Below, piece by piece: positions 21,755 to 34,779 of a DNA stretch of 64,000 nucleotides; the stretch's first letter is position 1, and the number at the start of each line of letters is the position of its first letter. Both the position numbers and the translations under genes were made by a program. The notes under the pieces were generated by a model. It searched no databases, was not told the origin of the DNA, and saw only the letters and a list, made by a program, of their open reading frames with translations. Source of the DNA: Eutreptiella sp. 'Long Island Sound 2002' (lineage: Eukaryota > Euglenozoa > Euglenophyceae > Eutreptiales > Eutreptiaceae); assembly GCA_964036045.1 (NCBI GenBank), contig OZ038385.1:21775813-21839812 (forward strand), written 5' to 3'.

Positions 21755-23696
21755 CATGTGTGTTGTAGTGAGCAGTGCAGCATGTATGACACAGAAGCAG
21801 GGTGGGTGCCATTGGAGGGAAACACCAATGCTGCTGAAGGCGGTATGTGCATGGGATGATATTCACATCTCGGTTCAGACTCTGATCGCCATTGTGATTA
21901 CTGCTTGGATTCTGAGCACGCACAGTTGCTTTATATAGTTGCAGATTGTGTGCGTGAGACAAATGCATGATTGCATGGTAGGTTCTGGATGAAACACAGC
22001 CTGCAGATGTGTTATTGTGTGCAAAGGCAATGGACATTGTCAGGGGTGCAGAAGTAAAGGTGTGATGTGTGCCTGCCCAATGGGTTTGCAGTCAATATGG
22101 GTGGCAGGGTGCGTGTCATCTGGATCCTGTTCTGTAATGACACGTTTGTTTGTTTTAGTACTGTGAAATAAACCAGCATGAAAAGCACTGTACAGATTTT
22201 ATTACATGCAAAGGCAACTGGACAGGCATGCATCACACATTACCTTGGCAGCTTCACAATGTGCTGAACCACATGCTTCCATGTGTGTTGCAGTGAGCAG
22301 AGCAGCATGTATGACACAGAAGCGGGGTGGGTGCCATTGGAGGGAACCACGAATGCTGCTGAAGGCGGTACGTGCATGGGATGATATTCACATCTCGGTT
22401 CAGACTCTGATCGCCATTGTGATTACTGCTGGGATTCTGAGCACGCACAGTTGCTTTATATAGTTGCAGATTGTGTGCGTGAGACAAATGCATGATTGCA
22501 TGGTAGGTTCTGGATGAAACACAGCCTGCAGATGTGTTATTGTGTGCAAAGGCAATGGACATTGTCAGGGGTGCAGAAGTAAATGTGTGATGTGTGCCTG
22601 CCCAATGGGTTTGCAGTCAATATGGGTGGCAGGGTGCGTGTCATCTGGATCGTGCTCTGTAATGACACGTCTGTTTGTTTTAGTACTGTGAAATAAACCA
22701 GCATGAAAAGCACTGTGGAGATTTTATTACATGCAAAGGCAACTGGACAGGCATGCATCACACGTTACCCTGGCAACTTCACAATGTGCTGAACCACGTG
22801 CTTCCATGTGTGTTGTAGTGAGCAGTGCAGCATGTATGACACAGAAGCGGGGTGGGTGCCATTGGAGGGAAACACGAATGCTGCTGAAGGCGGTATGTGC
22901 ATGGGATGATATTCACATCTCGGTTCAGACTCTGATCGCCATTGTGATTACTGCTTGGATTCTGAGCACGCACAGTTGCTTTATATAGTTGCAGATTGTG
23001 TGCGTGAGACAAATGCATGATTGCATGGTAGGTTCTGGATGAAACACAGCCTGCAGATGTGTTATTGTGTGCAAAGGCAATGGACATTGTCAGGGGTGCA
23101 GAAGTAAATGTGTGATGTGTCCCTGTACAATGGGTTTGCAGTCAATAAGTTCGGCAGTGGATCCTGTTCTGTAATGACACGTTTGTTTATTTTAGTACTG
23201 TGAAATAAACCAGCATGAAAAGCACTGTACAGATTTTATTACATGCAAAGGCAACTGGACAGGCATGCATCACACATTACCTTGGCAACTTCACAATGTG
23301 CCAAACCAAATGCTTCCATGTGTGTTGTAGTGAGCAGTGCAGCATGTATGACACAGAAGCGGGGTGGGTGCCATTGGAGGGAAACACGAATGCTGCTGAA
23401 GGCGGTATGTGCATGGGATGATATTCACATCTCGGTTCAGACTCTGATCGCCATTGTGATTACTGCTTGGATTCTGAGCACGCACAGTTGCTTTATATAG
23501 TTGCAGATTGTGTGCGTGAGACAAATGCATGATTGCATGGTAGGTTCTGGATGAAACACAGCCTGCAGATGTGTTATTGTGTGCAAAGGCAATGGACATT
23601 GTCAGGGCTGCAGAAGTAAATGTGTGATATGTGCCTGCCCAATGGGTTTGCAGTCAATGTGGGTGGCAGGGTGCGTGTCATCTGGATCCTGCACTG

Positions 23697-23841
23697 GAAG
23701 CACGTGGTTCAGCACATTCTGAGGCTGCCAAGGTAATGTGTGATGCATGCCCGTCCAGTTGCCTTTGCATGCAATAAAATCTGTACAGTGTCTTTCATGC
23801 TGGTTCATTTCACAGTACTAAAACAAACAGACGTGTCATTA
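23697..23841 (-). repeat. Micro-inversion copy 4
   Basis: Same inverted segment, 2,087 bp after copy 3. The left flank reads gcactg instead of gctctg. Confidence 0.93.
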
Positions 23842-24299
23842 CATGTGTGTTGTAGTGAGCAGTGCAGCATGTATGACACAGAAGCAGGGTGGGTGCCATT
23901 GGAGGGAAACACCAATGCTGCTGAAGGCGGTATGTGCATGGGATGATATTCACATCTCGGTTCAGACTCTGATCGCCATTGTGATTACTGCTTGGATTCT
24001 GAGCACGCACAGTTGCTTTATATAGTTGCAGATTGTGTGCGTGAGACAAATGCATGATTGCATGGTAGGTTCTGGATGAAACACAGCCTGCAGATGTGTT
24101 ATTGTGTGCAAAGGCAATGGACATTGTCAGGGGTGCAGAAGTAAAGGTGTGATGTGTGCCTGCCCAATGGGTTTGCAGTCAATATGGGTGGCAGGGTGCG
24201 TGTCATCTGGATCCTGTTCTGTAATGACACGTTTGTTTGTTTTAGTACTGTGAAATAAACCAGCATGAAAAGCACTGTACAGATTTTATTACATGCAAA

Positions 24300-27200
24300 G
24301 GCAACTGGACAGGCATGCATCACACATTACCTTGGCAGCTTCACAATGTGCTGAACCACGTGCTTCCATGTGTGTTGCAGTGAGCAGTGCAGCATGTATG
24401 ACACAGAAGCGGGGTGGGTGCCATTGGAGGGAAACACCAATGCTGCTGAAGGCGGTATGTGCATGGGATGATATTCACATCTCGGTTCAGACTCTGATCG
24501 CCATTGTGATTACTGCTTGGATTCCGAGCACGCACAGTTGCTTTATATAGTTGCAGATTGTGTGCGTGAGACAAATGCATGATTGCATGGTAGGTTCTGG
24601 ATGAAACACAGCCTGCATATGTGTTATTGTGTGCAAAAGCATTCCACACGGTCAGGGGTGCAGAAGTAAATGTGTGATGTGTACCTGTACAAGGGGTTTG
24701 CAATCAATATGGGTGGCAGGGTGTGTGGCATCTGGATCCTGCTCTGCAATGACACGTTTGTTTGTTTTGGCGCTGTGAAATAAACCAGCATGAAAAGCAC
24801 TGTACAGATTTTATTACATGCAAAGGCAACTGGACAGGCATGCATCACACATTACCTTGGCAACTTCACAATGCGCCAAACCATGTGCTTCCATGTGTGT
24901 TGTAGTGAGCAGTGCAGCATGTATGACACAGAAGCGGTGGGTGCCATTTGTGGGAAACACGAATGCTGCTGAAGGCGGTATGTGCATGGGATGATATTCA
25001 TATCTCGGTTCAGACTCTGATCGCCATTGTGATTACTGCTTGGATTCTGAGCACGCACAGTTGATTTATATAGTTGCAGATTGTGTGCGTGAGACAAATG
25101 CATGATTGCATGGTAGGTTCTGGATGAAACACAGCCTGCAGATGTGTTATTGTGTGCAAAGGCAATGGACATTGTCAGGGGTGCAGAAGTAAATGTGTGA
25201 TGTGTGCCTGTACAATGGGTTTGCAGTCAATATGGGTGGCAGGGTGCGTGTCATCTGGATCCTGCTCTGCAATGACACGTTTGTTTATTTTGGTACTGTG
25301 AAATAAACCAGCATGAAAAGCACTGTACAGATTTTATTACATGCAAAGGCAACTGGACAGGCATGCATCACACATTACCTTGGCAACTTCACAATGCGCC
25401 AAACCATGTGCTTCCATGTGTGTTGTAGTGAGCAGTGCAGCATGTATGACACAGAAGCGGTGGCTGCCATTCGTGGGAAACACGAATGCTGCTGAAGGCG
25501 GTACGTGCATGGGATGATATTCATATCTCGGTTCAGACTCTGATCGCCATTGTGATTACTGCTTGGATTCTGAGCACGCACAGTTGATTTATATAGTTGC
25601 AGATTGTGTGTGTGAGACAAATGCATGATTGCATGGTAGGTTCTGGATGAAACACAGCCTGCATATGTGTTATTGTGTGCAAAGGCAATGGACATTGTCA
25701 GGGGTGCAGAAGTAAAGGTGTGATGTGTACCTGTACAATGGGTTTGCAGTCAATATGGGTGGCAGGGTGCGTGTCATCTGGATCCTGCCCTGCAATGACA
25801 CGTTTGTTTGTTTTGGTACTGTGAAATAAACCAGCATGAAAAGCACTGTACAGATTTTATTACATGCAAAGGCAACTGGACAGGCATGCATCACACATTA
25901 CCTTGGCAGCTTCACAATGTGCTGAACCACGTGCTTCCATGTGTGTTGCAGTGAGCAGTGCAGCATGTATGACACAGAAGCGGGGTGGGTGCCATTGGAG
26001 GGAAACACCAATGCTGCTGAAGGCGGTATGTGCATGGGATGATATTCACATCTCGGTTCAGACTCTGATCGCCATTGTGATTACTGCTTGGATTCTGAGC
26101 ACGCACAGTTGCTTTATATAGTTGCAGATTGTGTGTGTGAGACAAATGCATGATTGCATGGTAGGTTCTGGATGAAACACAGCCGGCATATGTTTTATTG
26201 TGTGCAAAGGCAATGGACATTGTCAGGGGTGCAGAAGTAAATGTGTGATGTGTACCTGTACAATGGGTTTGCAGTCAATATGGGTGGCAGGGTGCGTGTC
26301 ATCTGGATCCTGCCCTGCAATGACACCTTTGTTTGTTTTGGTACTGTGAAATAAACCAGCATGAAAAGCACTGTAGAGATTTTATTACATGCAAAGGCAA
26401 CTGGACAGGCATGCATCACACATTACCTTGGCAACTTCACAATGTGCCAAACCAAATGCTTCCATGTGTGTTGTAGTGAGCAGTGCAGCATGTATGGCAC
26501 AGAAGCGGGGTGGGTGCCATTGGTGGGAGACACGAATGCTGCTGAAGGCGGTATGTGCATGGGATGATATTCACATCTCGGTTCAGACTCTGATCGCCAT
26601 TATGATTACTGCTTGGATTCTGAGCACGCACAGTTGATTTATATAGTTGCAGATTGTGTGCGTGAGACAAATGCATGATTGCATGGTAGGTTCTGGATGA
26701 AACACAGCCGGCATATGTTTTATTGTGTGCAAAGGCAATGGACATTGTCAGGGGTGCAGAAGTAAATGTGTGATGTGTACCTGTACAAGGGATTTGCAAT
26801 CAATATGGGTGGCAGGGTGTGTGGCATCTGGATCCTGCTCTGCAATGACACGTTTGTTTATTTTGGTGCTGTGAAATAAACCAGCATGAAAAGCACTGTA
26901 CAGATTTTATTACATGCAAAGGCAACTGGACAGGCATGCATCACACATTACCTTGGCAACTTCACAATGCGCCAAACCATGTGCTTCCATGTGTGTTGTA
27001 GTGAGCAGTGCAGCATGTATGACACAGAAGCGGTGGCTGCCATTGGTGGGAACCACGAATGCTGCTGAAGGCGGTATGTGCATGGGATGATATTCATATC
27101 TCGGTTCAGACTCTGATCGCCATTGTGATTACTGCTTGGATTCTGAGCACGCACAGTTGATTTATATAGTTGCAGATTGTGTGCGTGAGACAAATGCATG

Positions 27201-30200
27201 ATTGCATGGTAGGTTCTGGATGAAACACAGCCTGCAGATGTGTTATTGTGTGCAAAGGCAATGGACATTGTCAGGGGTGCAGAAGTAAATGTGTGATGTG
27301 TGCCTGCCCAATGGGTTTGCAGTCAATATGGGTGGCAGGGTGCGTGTCATCTGGATCCTGCTCTGCAATGACACGTTTGTTTATTTTGGTACTGTGAAAT
27401 AAACCAGCATGAAAAGCACTGTACAGATTTTATTACATGCAAAGGCAACTGGACAGGCATGCACCACACATTACCCTGGCAACTTCACAATGTGCTGAAC
27501 CACGTGCTTCCATGTGTGTTGCAGTGAGCAGTGCAGCATGTATGACACAGAAGCGGGGTAGGTGCCATTGGTGGGATACACCAATGCTGCTGAAGGCAGT
27601 ATGTGCATGGGATGATATTCACATCTCGGTTCAGACTCTGATCGCCATTGTGATTACTGCTGGGATTCTGAGCACGCACAGTTGCTTTATATAGTTGCAG
27701 ATTGTGTGCGTGAGACAAATGCATGATTGCATGGTAGGTTCTGGATGAAACACAGCCGGCATATGTTTTATTGTGTGCAAAGGCATTGGACATTGTCAGG
27801 GGTGCAGAAGTAAATGTGTGATGTGTACCTGTACAATGGGTTTGCAGTCAATATGGGTGGCAGGGTGCGTGTCATCTGGATCCTGCCCTGCAATGACACC
27901 TTTGTTTGTTTTGGTCCTGTGAAATAAACCAGCATGAAAAGCACTGTACAGATTTTATTACATGCAAAGGCAACTGGACAGGCATGCATCACACATTACC
28001 TTGGCAACTTCACAATGTGCCAAACCAAATGCTTCCATGTGTGTTGCAGTGAGCAGTGCAGCATGTATGACACAGAAGCGGGGTGGGTGCCATTGGAGGG
28101 AAACACCAATGCTGCTGAAGGCGGTATGTGCATGGGATGATATTCACATCTCGGTTCAGACTCTGATCGCCATTGTGATTACTGCTTGGATTCCGAGCAC
28201 GCACAGTTGCTTTATATAGTTGCAGATTGTGTGCGTGAGACAAATGCATGATTGCATGGTAGGTTCTGGATGAAACACAGCCTGCATATGTGTTATTGTG
28301 TGCCAAAGCATTCCACACGGTCAGGGGTGCAGAAGTAAATGTGTGATGTGTACCTGTACAAGGGGTTTGCAATCAATATGGGTGGCAGGGTGTGTGGCAT
28401 CTGGATCCTGCTCTGCAATGACACGTTTGTTTGTTTTGGCGCTGTGAAATAAACCAGCATGAAAAGCACTGTACAGATTTTATTACATGCAAAGGCAACT
28501 GGACAGGCATGCATCACACATTACCTTGGCAACTTCACAATGCATCGAGGCACGTGCTTCCATGTGTGTTGTAGTGAGCAGTGCAGCATGTATGACACAG
28601 AAGCGGTGGGTGCCATTTGTGGGAAACACGAATGCTGCTGAAGGCGGTATGTGCATGGGATGATATTCATATCTCGGTTCAGACTCTGATCGCCATTGTG
28701 ATTACTGCTTGGATTCTGAGCACGCACAGTTGATTTATATAGTTGCAGATTGTGTGCGTGAGACAAATGCATGATTGCATGGTAGGTTCTGGATGAAACA
28801 CAGCCTGCAGATGTGTTATTGTGTGCAAAGGCAATGGACATTGTCAGGGGTGCAGAAGTAAATGTGTGATGTGTGCCTGTACAATGGGTTTGCAGTCAAT
28901 ATGGGTGGCAGGGTGCGTGTCATCTGGATCCTGCTCTGCAATGACACGTTTGTTTATTTTGGTACTGTGAAATAAACCAGCATGAAAAGCACTGTACAGA
29001 TTTTATTACATGCAAAGGCAACTGGACAGGCATGCATCACACATTACCTTGGCAACTTCACAATGCGCCAAACCATGTGCTTCCATGTGTGTTGTAGTGA
29101 GCAGTGCAGCATGTATGACACAGAAGCGGTGGCTGCCATTGGTGGGAGACACGAATGCTGCTGAAGGCGGTACGTGCATGGGATGATATTCATATCTCGG
29201 TTCAGACTCTGATCGCCATTGTGATTACTGCTTGGATTCTGAGCACGCACAGTTGATTTATATAGTTGCAGATTGTGTGTGTGAGACAAATGCATGATTG
29301 CATGGTAGGTTCTGGATGAAACACAGCCTGCATATGTGTTATTGTGTGCAAAGGCAATGGACATTGTCAGGGGTGCAGAAGTAAATGTGTGATGTGTACC
29401 TGTACAATGGGTTTGCAGTCAATATGGGTGGCAGGGTGCGTGTCATCTGGATCCTGCCCTGCAATGACACGTTTGTTTGTTTTGGTACTGTGAAATAAAC
29501 CAGCATGAAAAGCACTGTACAGATTTTATTACATGCAAAGGCAACTGGACAGGCATGCATCACACATTACCTTGGCAGCTTCACAATGTGCTGAACCACG
29601 TGCTTCCATGTGTGTTGCAGTGAGCAGTGCAGCATGTATGACACAGAAGCGGGGTGGGTGCCATTGGAGGGAAACACCAATGCTGCTGAAGGCGGTATGT
29701 GCATGGGATGATATTCACATCTCGGTTCAGACTCTGATCGCCATTGTGATTACTGCTTGGATTCTGAGCACGCACAGTTGCTTTATATAGTTGCAGATTG
29801 TGTGTGTGAGACAAATACATGATTGCATGGTAGGTTCTGGATGAAACACAGCCGGCATATGTTTTATTGTGTGCAAAGGCATTGGACATTGTCAGGGGTG
29901 CAGAAGTAAATGTGTGATGTGTACCTGTACAATGGGTTTGCAGTCAATATGGGTGGCAGGGTGCGTGTCATCTGGATCCTGCCCTGCAATGACACCTTTG
30001 TTTGTTTTGGTACTGTGAAATAAACCAGCATGAAAAGCACTGTAGAGATTTTATTACATGCAAAGGCAACTGGACAGGCATGCATCACACATTACCTTGG
30101 CAACTTCACAATGTGCCAAACCAAATGCTTCCATGTGTGTTGTAGTGAGCAGTGCAGCATGTATGGCACAGAAGCGGGGTGGGTGCCATTGGTGGGAGAC

Positions 30201-31640
30201 ACGAATGCTGCTGAAGGCGGTATGTGCATGGGATGATATTCACATCTCGGTTCAGACTCTGATCGCCATTATGATTACTGCTTGGATTCTGAGCACGCAC
30301 AGTTGATTTATATAGTTGCAGATTGTGTGCGTGAGACAAATGCATGATTGCATGGTAGGTTCTGGATGAAACACAGCCTGCATATGTGTTATTGTGTGCA
30401 AAAGCATTCCACACGGTCAGGGGTGCAGAAGTAAATGTGTGATGTGTACCTGTACAAGGGATTTGCAATCAATATGGGTGGCAGGGTGTGTGGCATCTGG
30501 ATCCTGCTCTGCAATGACACGTTTGTTTATTTTGGTGCTGTGAAATAAACCAGCATGAAAAGCACTGTACAGATTTTATTACATGCAAAGGCAACTGGAC
30601 AGGCATGCATCACACATTACCTTGGCAACTTCACAATGTGCCAAACCATGTGCTTCCATGTGTGTTGTAGTGAGCAGTGCAGCATGTATGACACAGAAGC
30701 GGTGGCTGCCATTGGTGGGAACCACGAATGCTGCTGAAGGCGGTATGTGCATGGGATGATATTCATATCTCGGTTCAGACTCTGATCGCCATTGTGATTA
30801 CTGCTTGGATTCTGAGCACGCACAGTTGATTTATATAGTTGCAGATTGTGTGCGTGAGACAAATGCATGATTGCATGGTAGGTTCTGGATGAAACACAGC
30901 CTGCAGATGTGTTATTGTGTGCAAAGGCAATGGACATTGTCAGGGGTGCAGAAGTAAATGTGTGATGTGTGCCTGCCCAATGGGTTTGCAGTCAATATGG
31001 GTGGCAGGGTGCGTGTCATCTGGATCCTGCTCTGCAATGACACGTTTGTTTGTTTTGGTACTGTGAAATAAACCAGCATGAAAAGCACTGTACAGATTTT
31101 ATTACATGCAAAGGCAACTGGACAGGCATGCATCACACATTACCTTGGCAACTTCACAATGTGCTGAACCAAATGCTTCCATGTGTGTTGTAGTGAGCAG
31201 TGCAGCATGTATGACACAGAAGCGGGGTAGGTGCCATTGGTGGGAGACACCAATGCTGCTGAAGGCGGTATGTGCATGGGATGATATTCACATCTCGGTT
31301 CAGACTCTGATCGCCATTGTGATTACTGCTGGGATTCTGAGCACGCACAGTTGCTTTATATAGTTGCAGATTGTGTGCGTGAGACAAATGCATGATTGCA
31401 TGGTAGGTTCTGGATGAAACACAGCCGGCATATGTTTTATTGTGTGCAAAGGCATTGGACATTGTCAGGGGTGCAGAAGTAAATGTGTGATGTGTACCTG
31501 TACAATGGGTTTGCAGTCAATATGGGTGGCAGGGTGCGTGTCATCTGGATCCTGCCCTGCAATGACACCTTTGTTTGTTTTGGTACTGTGAAATAAACCA
31601 GCATGAAAAGCACTGTACAGATTTTATTACATGCAAAGGC
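24300..31640. repeat. Higher-order repeat, 3,669 bp (7-mer), two copies
   Basis: Blocks starting near 24300 and 27970 repeat the same order of monomer variants, including three 523-bp monomers with gaagcggtgg in place of gaagcggggtgg. Seven monomers minus three 2-bp deletions gives exactly 3,669 bp. Some monomers at the block starts differ, so the copies have exchanged sequence or diverged. Confidence 0.8.
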
Positions 31641-34600
31641 AACTGGACAGGCATGCATCACACATTACCTTGGCAACTTCACAATGTGCCAAACCAAATG
31701 CTTCCATGTGTGTTGTAGTGAGCAGTGCAGCATGTATGGCACAGAAGCGGGGTGGGTGCCATTGGTGGGAGACACGAATGCTGCTGAAGGCGGTATGTGC
31801 ATGGGATGATATTCACATCTCGGTTCAGACTCTGATCGCCATTATGATTACTGCTTGGATTCTGAGCACGCACAGTTGATTTATATAGTTGCAGATTGTG
31901 TGCGTGAGACAAATGCATGATTGCATGGTAGGTTCTGGATGAAACACAGCCTGCAGATGTGTTATTGTGTGCAAAGGCAATGGACATTGTCAGGGGTGCA
32001 GAAGTAAATGTGTGATGTGTACCTGTACAATGGGTTTGCAGTCAATATGGGTGGCAGGGTGCGTGTCATCTGGATCCTGCTCTGTAATGACACCTTTGTT
32101 TGTTTTGGTACTGTGAAATAAACCAGCATGAAAAGCACTGTACAGATTTTATTACATGCAAAGGCAACTGGACAGGCATGCACCACACATTACCTTGGCA
32201 ACTTCACAGTGCATCGAGCCACGTGCTTCCATGTGTGTTGTAGTGAGCAGTGCAGCATGTATGACACAGAAGCGGGGTGGGTGCCATTGGTGGGAGACAC
32301 GAATGCTGCTGAAGGCGGTATGTGCATGGGATGATATTCATATCTCGGTTCAGACTCTGATCGCCGTTGTGATTACTGCTTGGATTCTGAGCACGCACAG
32401 TTGATTTATATAGTTGCAGATTGTGTGCGTGAGACAAATGCATGATTGCATGGTAGGTTCTGGATGAAACACAGCCTGCATATGTGTTATTGTGTGCAAA
32501 GGCAATGGACATTGTCAGGGGTGCAGAAGTAAATGTGTGATGTGTACCTGTACAATGGGTTTGCAGTCAATATGGGTGGCAGGGTGCGTGTCATCTGGAT
32601 CCTGCTCTGCAATGACACGTCTGTTTGTTTTAGTACTGTGAAATAAACCAGCATGAAAAGCACTGTACAGATTTTATTACATGCAAAGGCAACTGGACAG
32701 GCATGCACCACACATTACCTTGGCAACTTCACAATGTGCTGAACCACATGCTTCCATGTGTGTTGTAGTGAGCAGTGCAGCATGTATGACACAGAAGCGG
32801 GGTGGGTGCCATTGGTGGGAGACACGAATGCTGCTGAAGGCGGTATGTGCATGGGATGATATTCATATCTCGGTTCAGACTCTGATCGCCATTGTGATTA
32901 CTGCTTGGATTCTGAGCACGCACAGTTGCTTTATATAGTTGCAGATTGTGTGCGTGAGACAAATGCATGATTGCATGGTAGGTTCTGGATGAAACACAGC
33001 CTGCAGATGTGTTATTGTGTGCAAAGGCAATGGACATTGTCAGGGGTGCAGAAGTAAATGTGTGATGTGTACCTGTGCAATGGGTTTGCAGTCAATATGA
33101 GTGGCAGGGTGCGTGTCATCTGGATCGTGCTCTGCAATGACACGTTTGTTTGTTTTGGTACTGTGAAATAAACCAGCATGAAAAGCACTGTACAGATTTT
33201 ATTACATGCAAAGGCAACTGGACAGGCATGCACCACACATTACCTTGGAAACTTCACAATGTGCTGAACCACATGCTTCCATGTGTGTTGTAGTGAGCAG
33301 TGCAGCATGTATGACACAGAAGCGGGGTGGGTGCCATTGGTGGGAACCACGAATGCTGCTGAAGGCGGTATGTGCATGGGATGATATTCACATCTCGGTT
33401 CAGACTCTGATCGCCATTGTGATTACTGCTTGGATTCCGAGCACGCACAGTTGATTTATATAGTTGCAGATTGTGTTCGTGAGACAAATGCATGATTGCA
33501 TGGTAGGTTCTGGATGAAACACAGCCTGCAGATGTGTTATTGTGTGCAAAGGCAATGGACATTGTCAGGGGTGCAGAAGTAAATGTGTGATGTGTACCTG
33601 CCCAATGGGTTTGCAGTCAATATGGGTGGCAGGTTGCGTGTCATCTGGATCGTGCTCTGCAATGACACGTTTGTTTGTTTTAGTACTGTGAAATAAACCA
33701 GCATGAAAAGCACTGTACAGATTTTATTACATGCAAAGGCAACTGGACAGGCATGCATCACACATTACCTTGGCAACTTCACAATGTGCTGAACCACATG
33801 CTTCCATGTGTGTTGTAGTGAGCAGTGCAGCATGTATGACACAGAAGCGGGGTGGGTGCCATTGGTGGGAGACACGAATGCTGCTGAAGGCGGTATGTGC
33901 ATGGGATGATATTCACATCTCGGTTCAGACTCTGATCGCCATTGTGATTACTGCTTGGATTCTGAGCACGCACAGTTGATTTATATAGTTGCAGATTGTG
34001 TGCGTGAGACAAATGCATGATTGCATGGTAGGTTCTGGATGAAACACAGCCTGCATATGTGTTATTGTGTGCAAAGGCAATGGACATTGTCAGGGGTGCA
34101 GAAGTAAATGTGTGATGTGTCCCTGTACAATGGGTTTGCAGTCAATATGGGTGGCAGGTTGCGTGTCATCTGGATCGTGCTCTGCAATGACAGGTTTGTT
34201 TGTTTTAGTACTGTGAAATAAACCAGCATGAAAAGCACTGTACAGATTTTATTACATGCAAAGGCAACTGGACAGGCATGCATCACACATTACCTTGGCA
34301 ACTTCACAATGTGCTGAACCACATGCTTCCATGTGTGTTGTAGTGAGCAGTGCAGCATGTATGACACAGAAGCGGGGTGGGTGCCATTGGTGGGAGACAC
34401 GAATGCTGCTGAAGGCGGTATGTGCATGGGATGATATTCACATCTCGGTTCAGACTCTGATCGCCATTGTGATTACTGCTTGGATTCTGAGCACGCACAG
34501 TTGATTTATATAGTTGCAGATTGTGTGCGTGAGACAAATGCATGATTGCATGGTAGGTTCTGGATGAAACACAGCCTGCATATGTGTTATTGTGTGCAAA

Positions 34601-34779
34601 GGCAATGGACATTGTCAGGGGTGCAGAAGTAAATGTGTGATGTGTACCTGTACAATGGGTTTGCAGTCAATATGGGTGGCAGGGTGCGTGTCATCTGGAT
34701 CCTGCTCTGCAATGACACCTTTGTTTGTTTTAGTACTGTGAAATAAACCAGCATGAAAAGCACTGTACAGATTTTATTA

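Noticed and set aside
33390-33410. tRNA-like B box (GGTTCAGACTC) in each monomer
   Set aside because: It matches the B-box consensus poorly, with no A box at a suitable distance and no cloverleaf.
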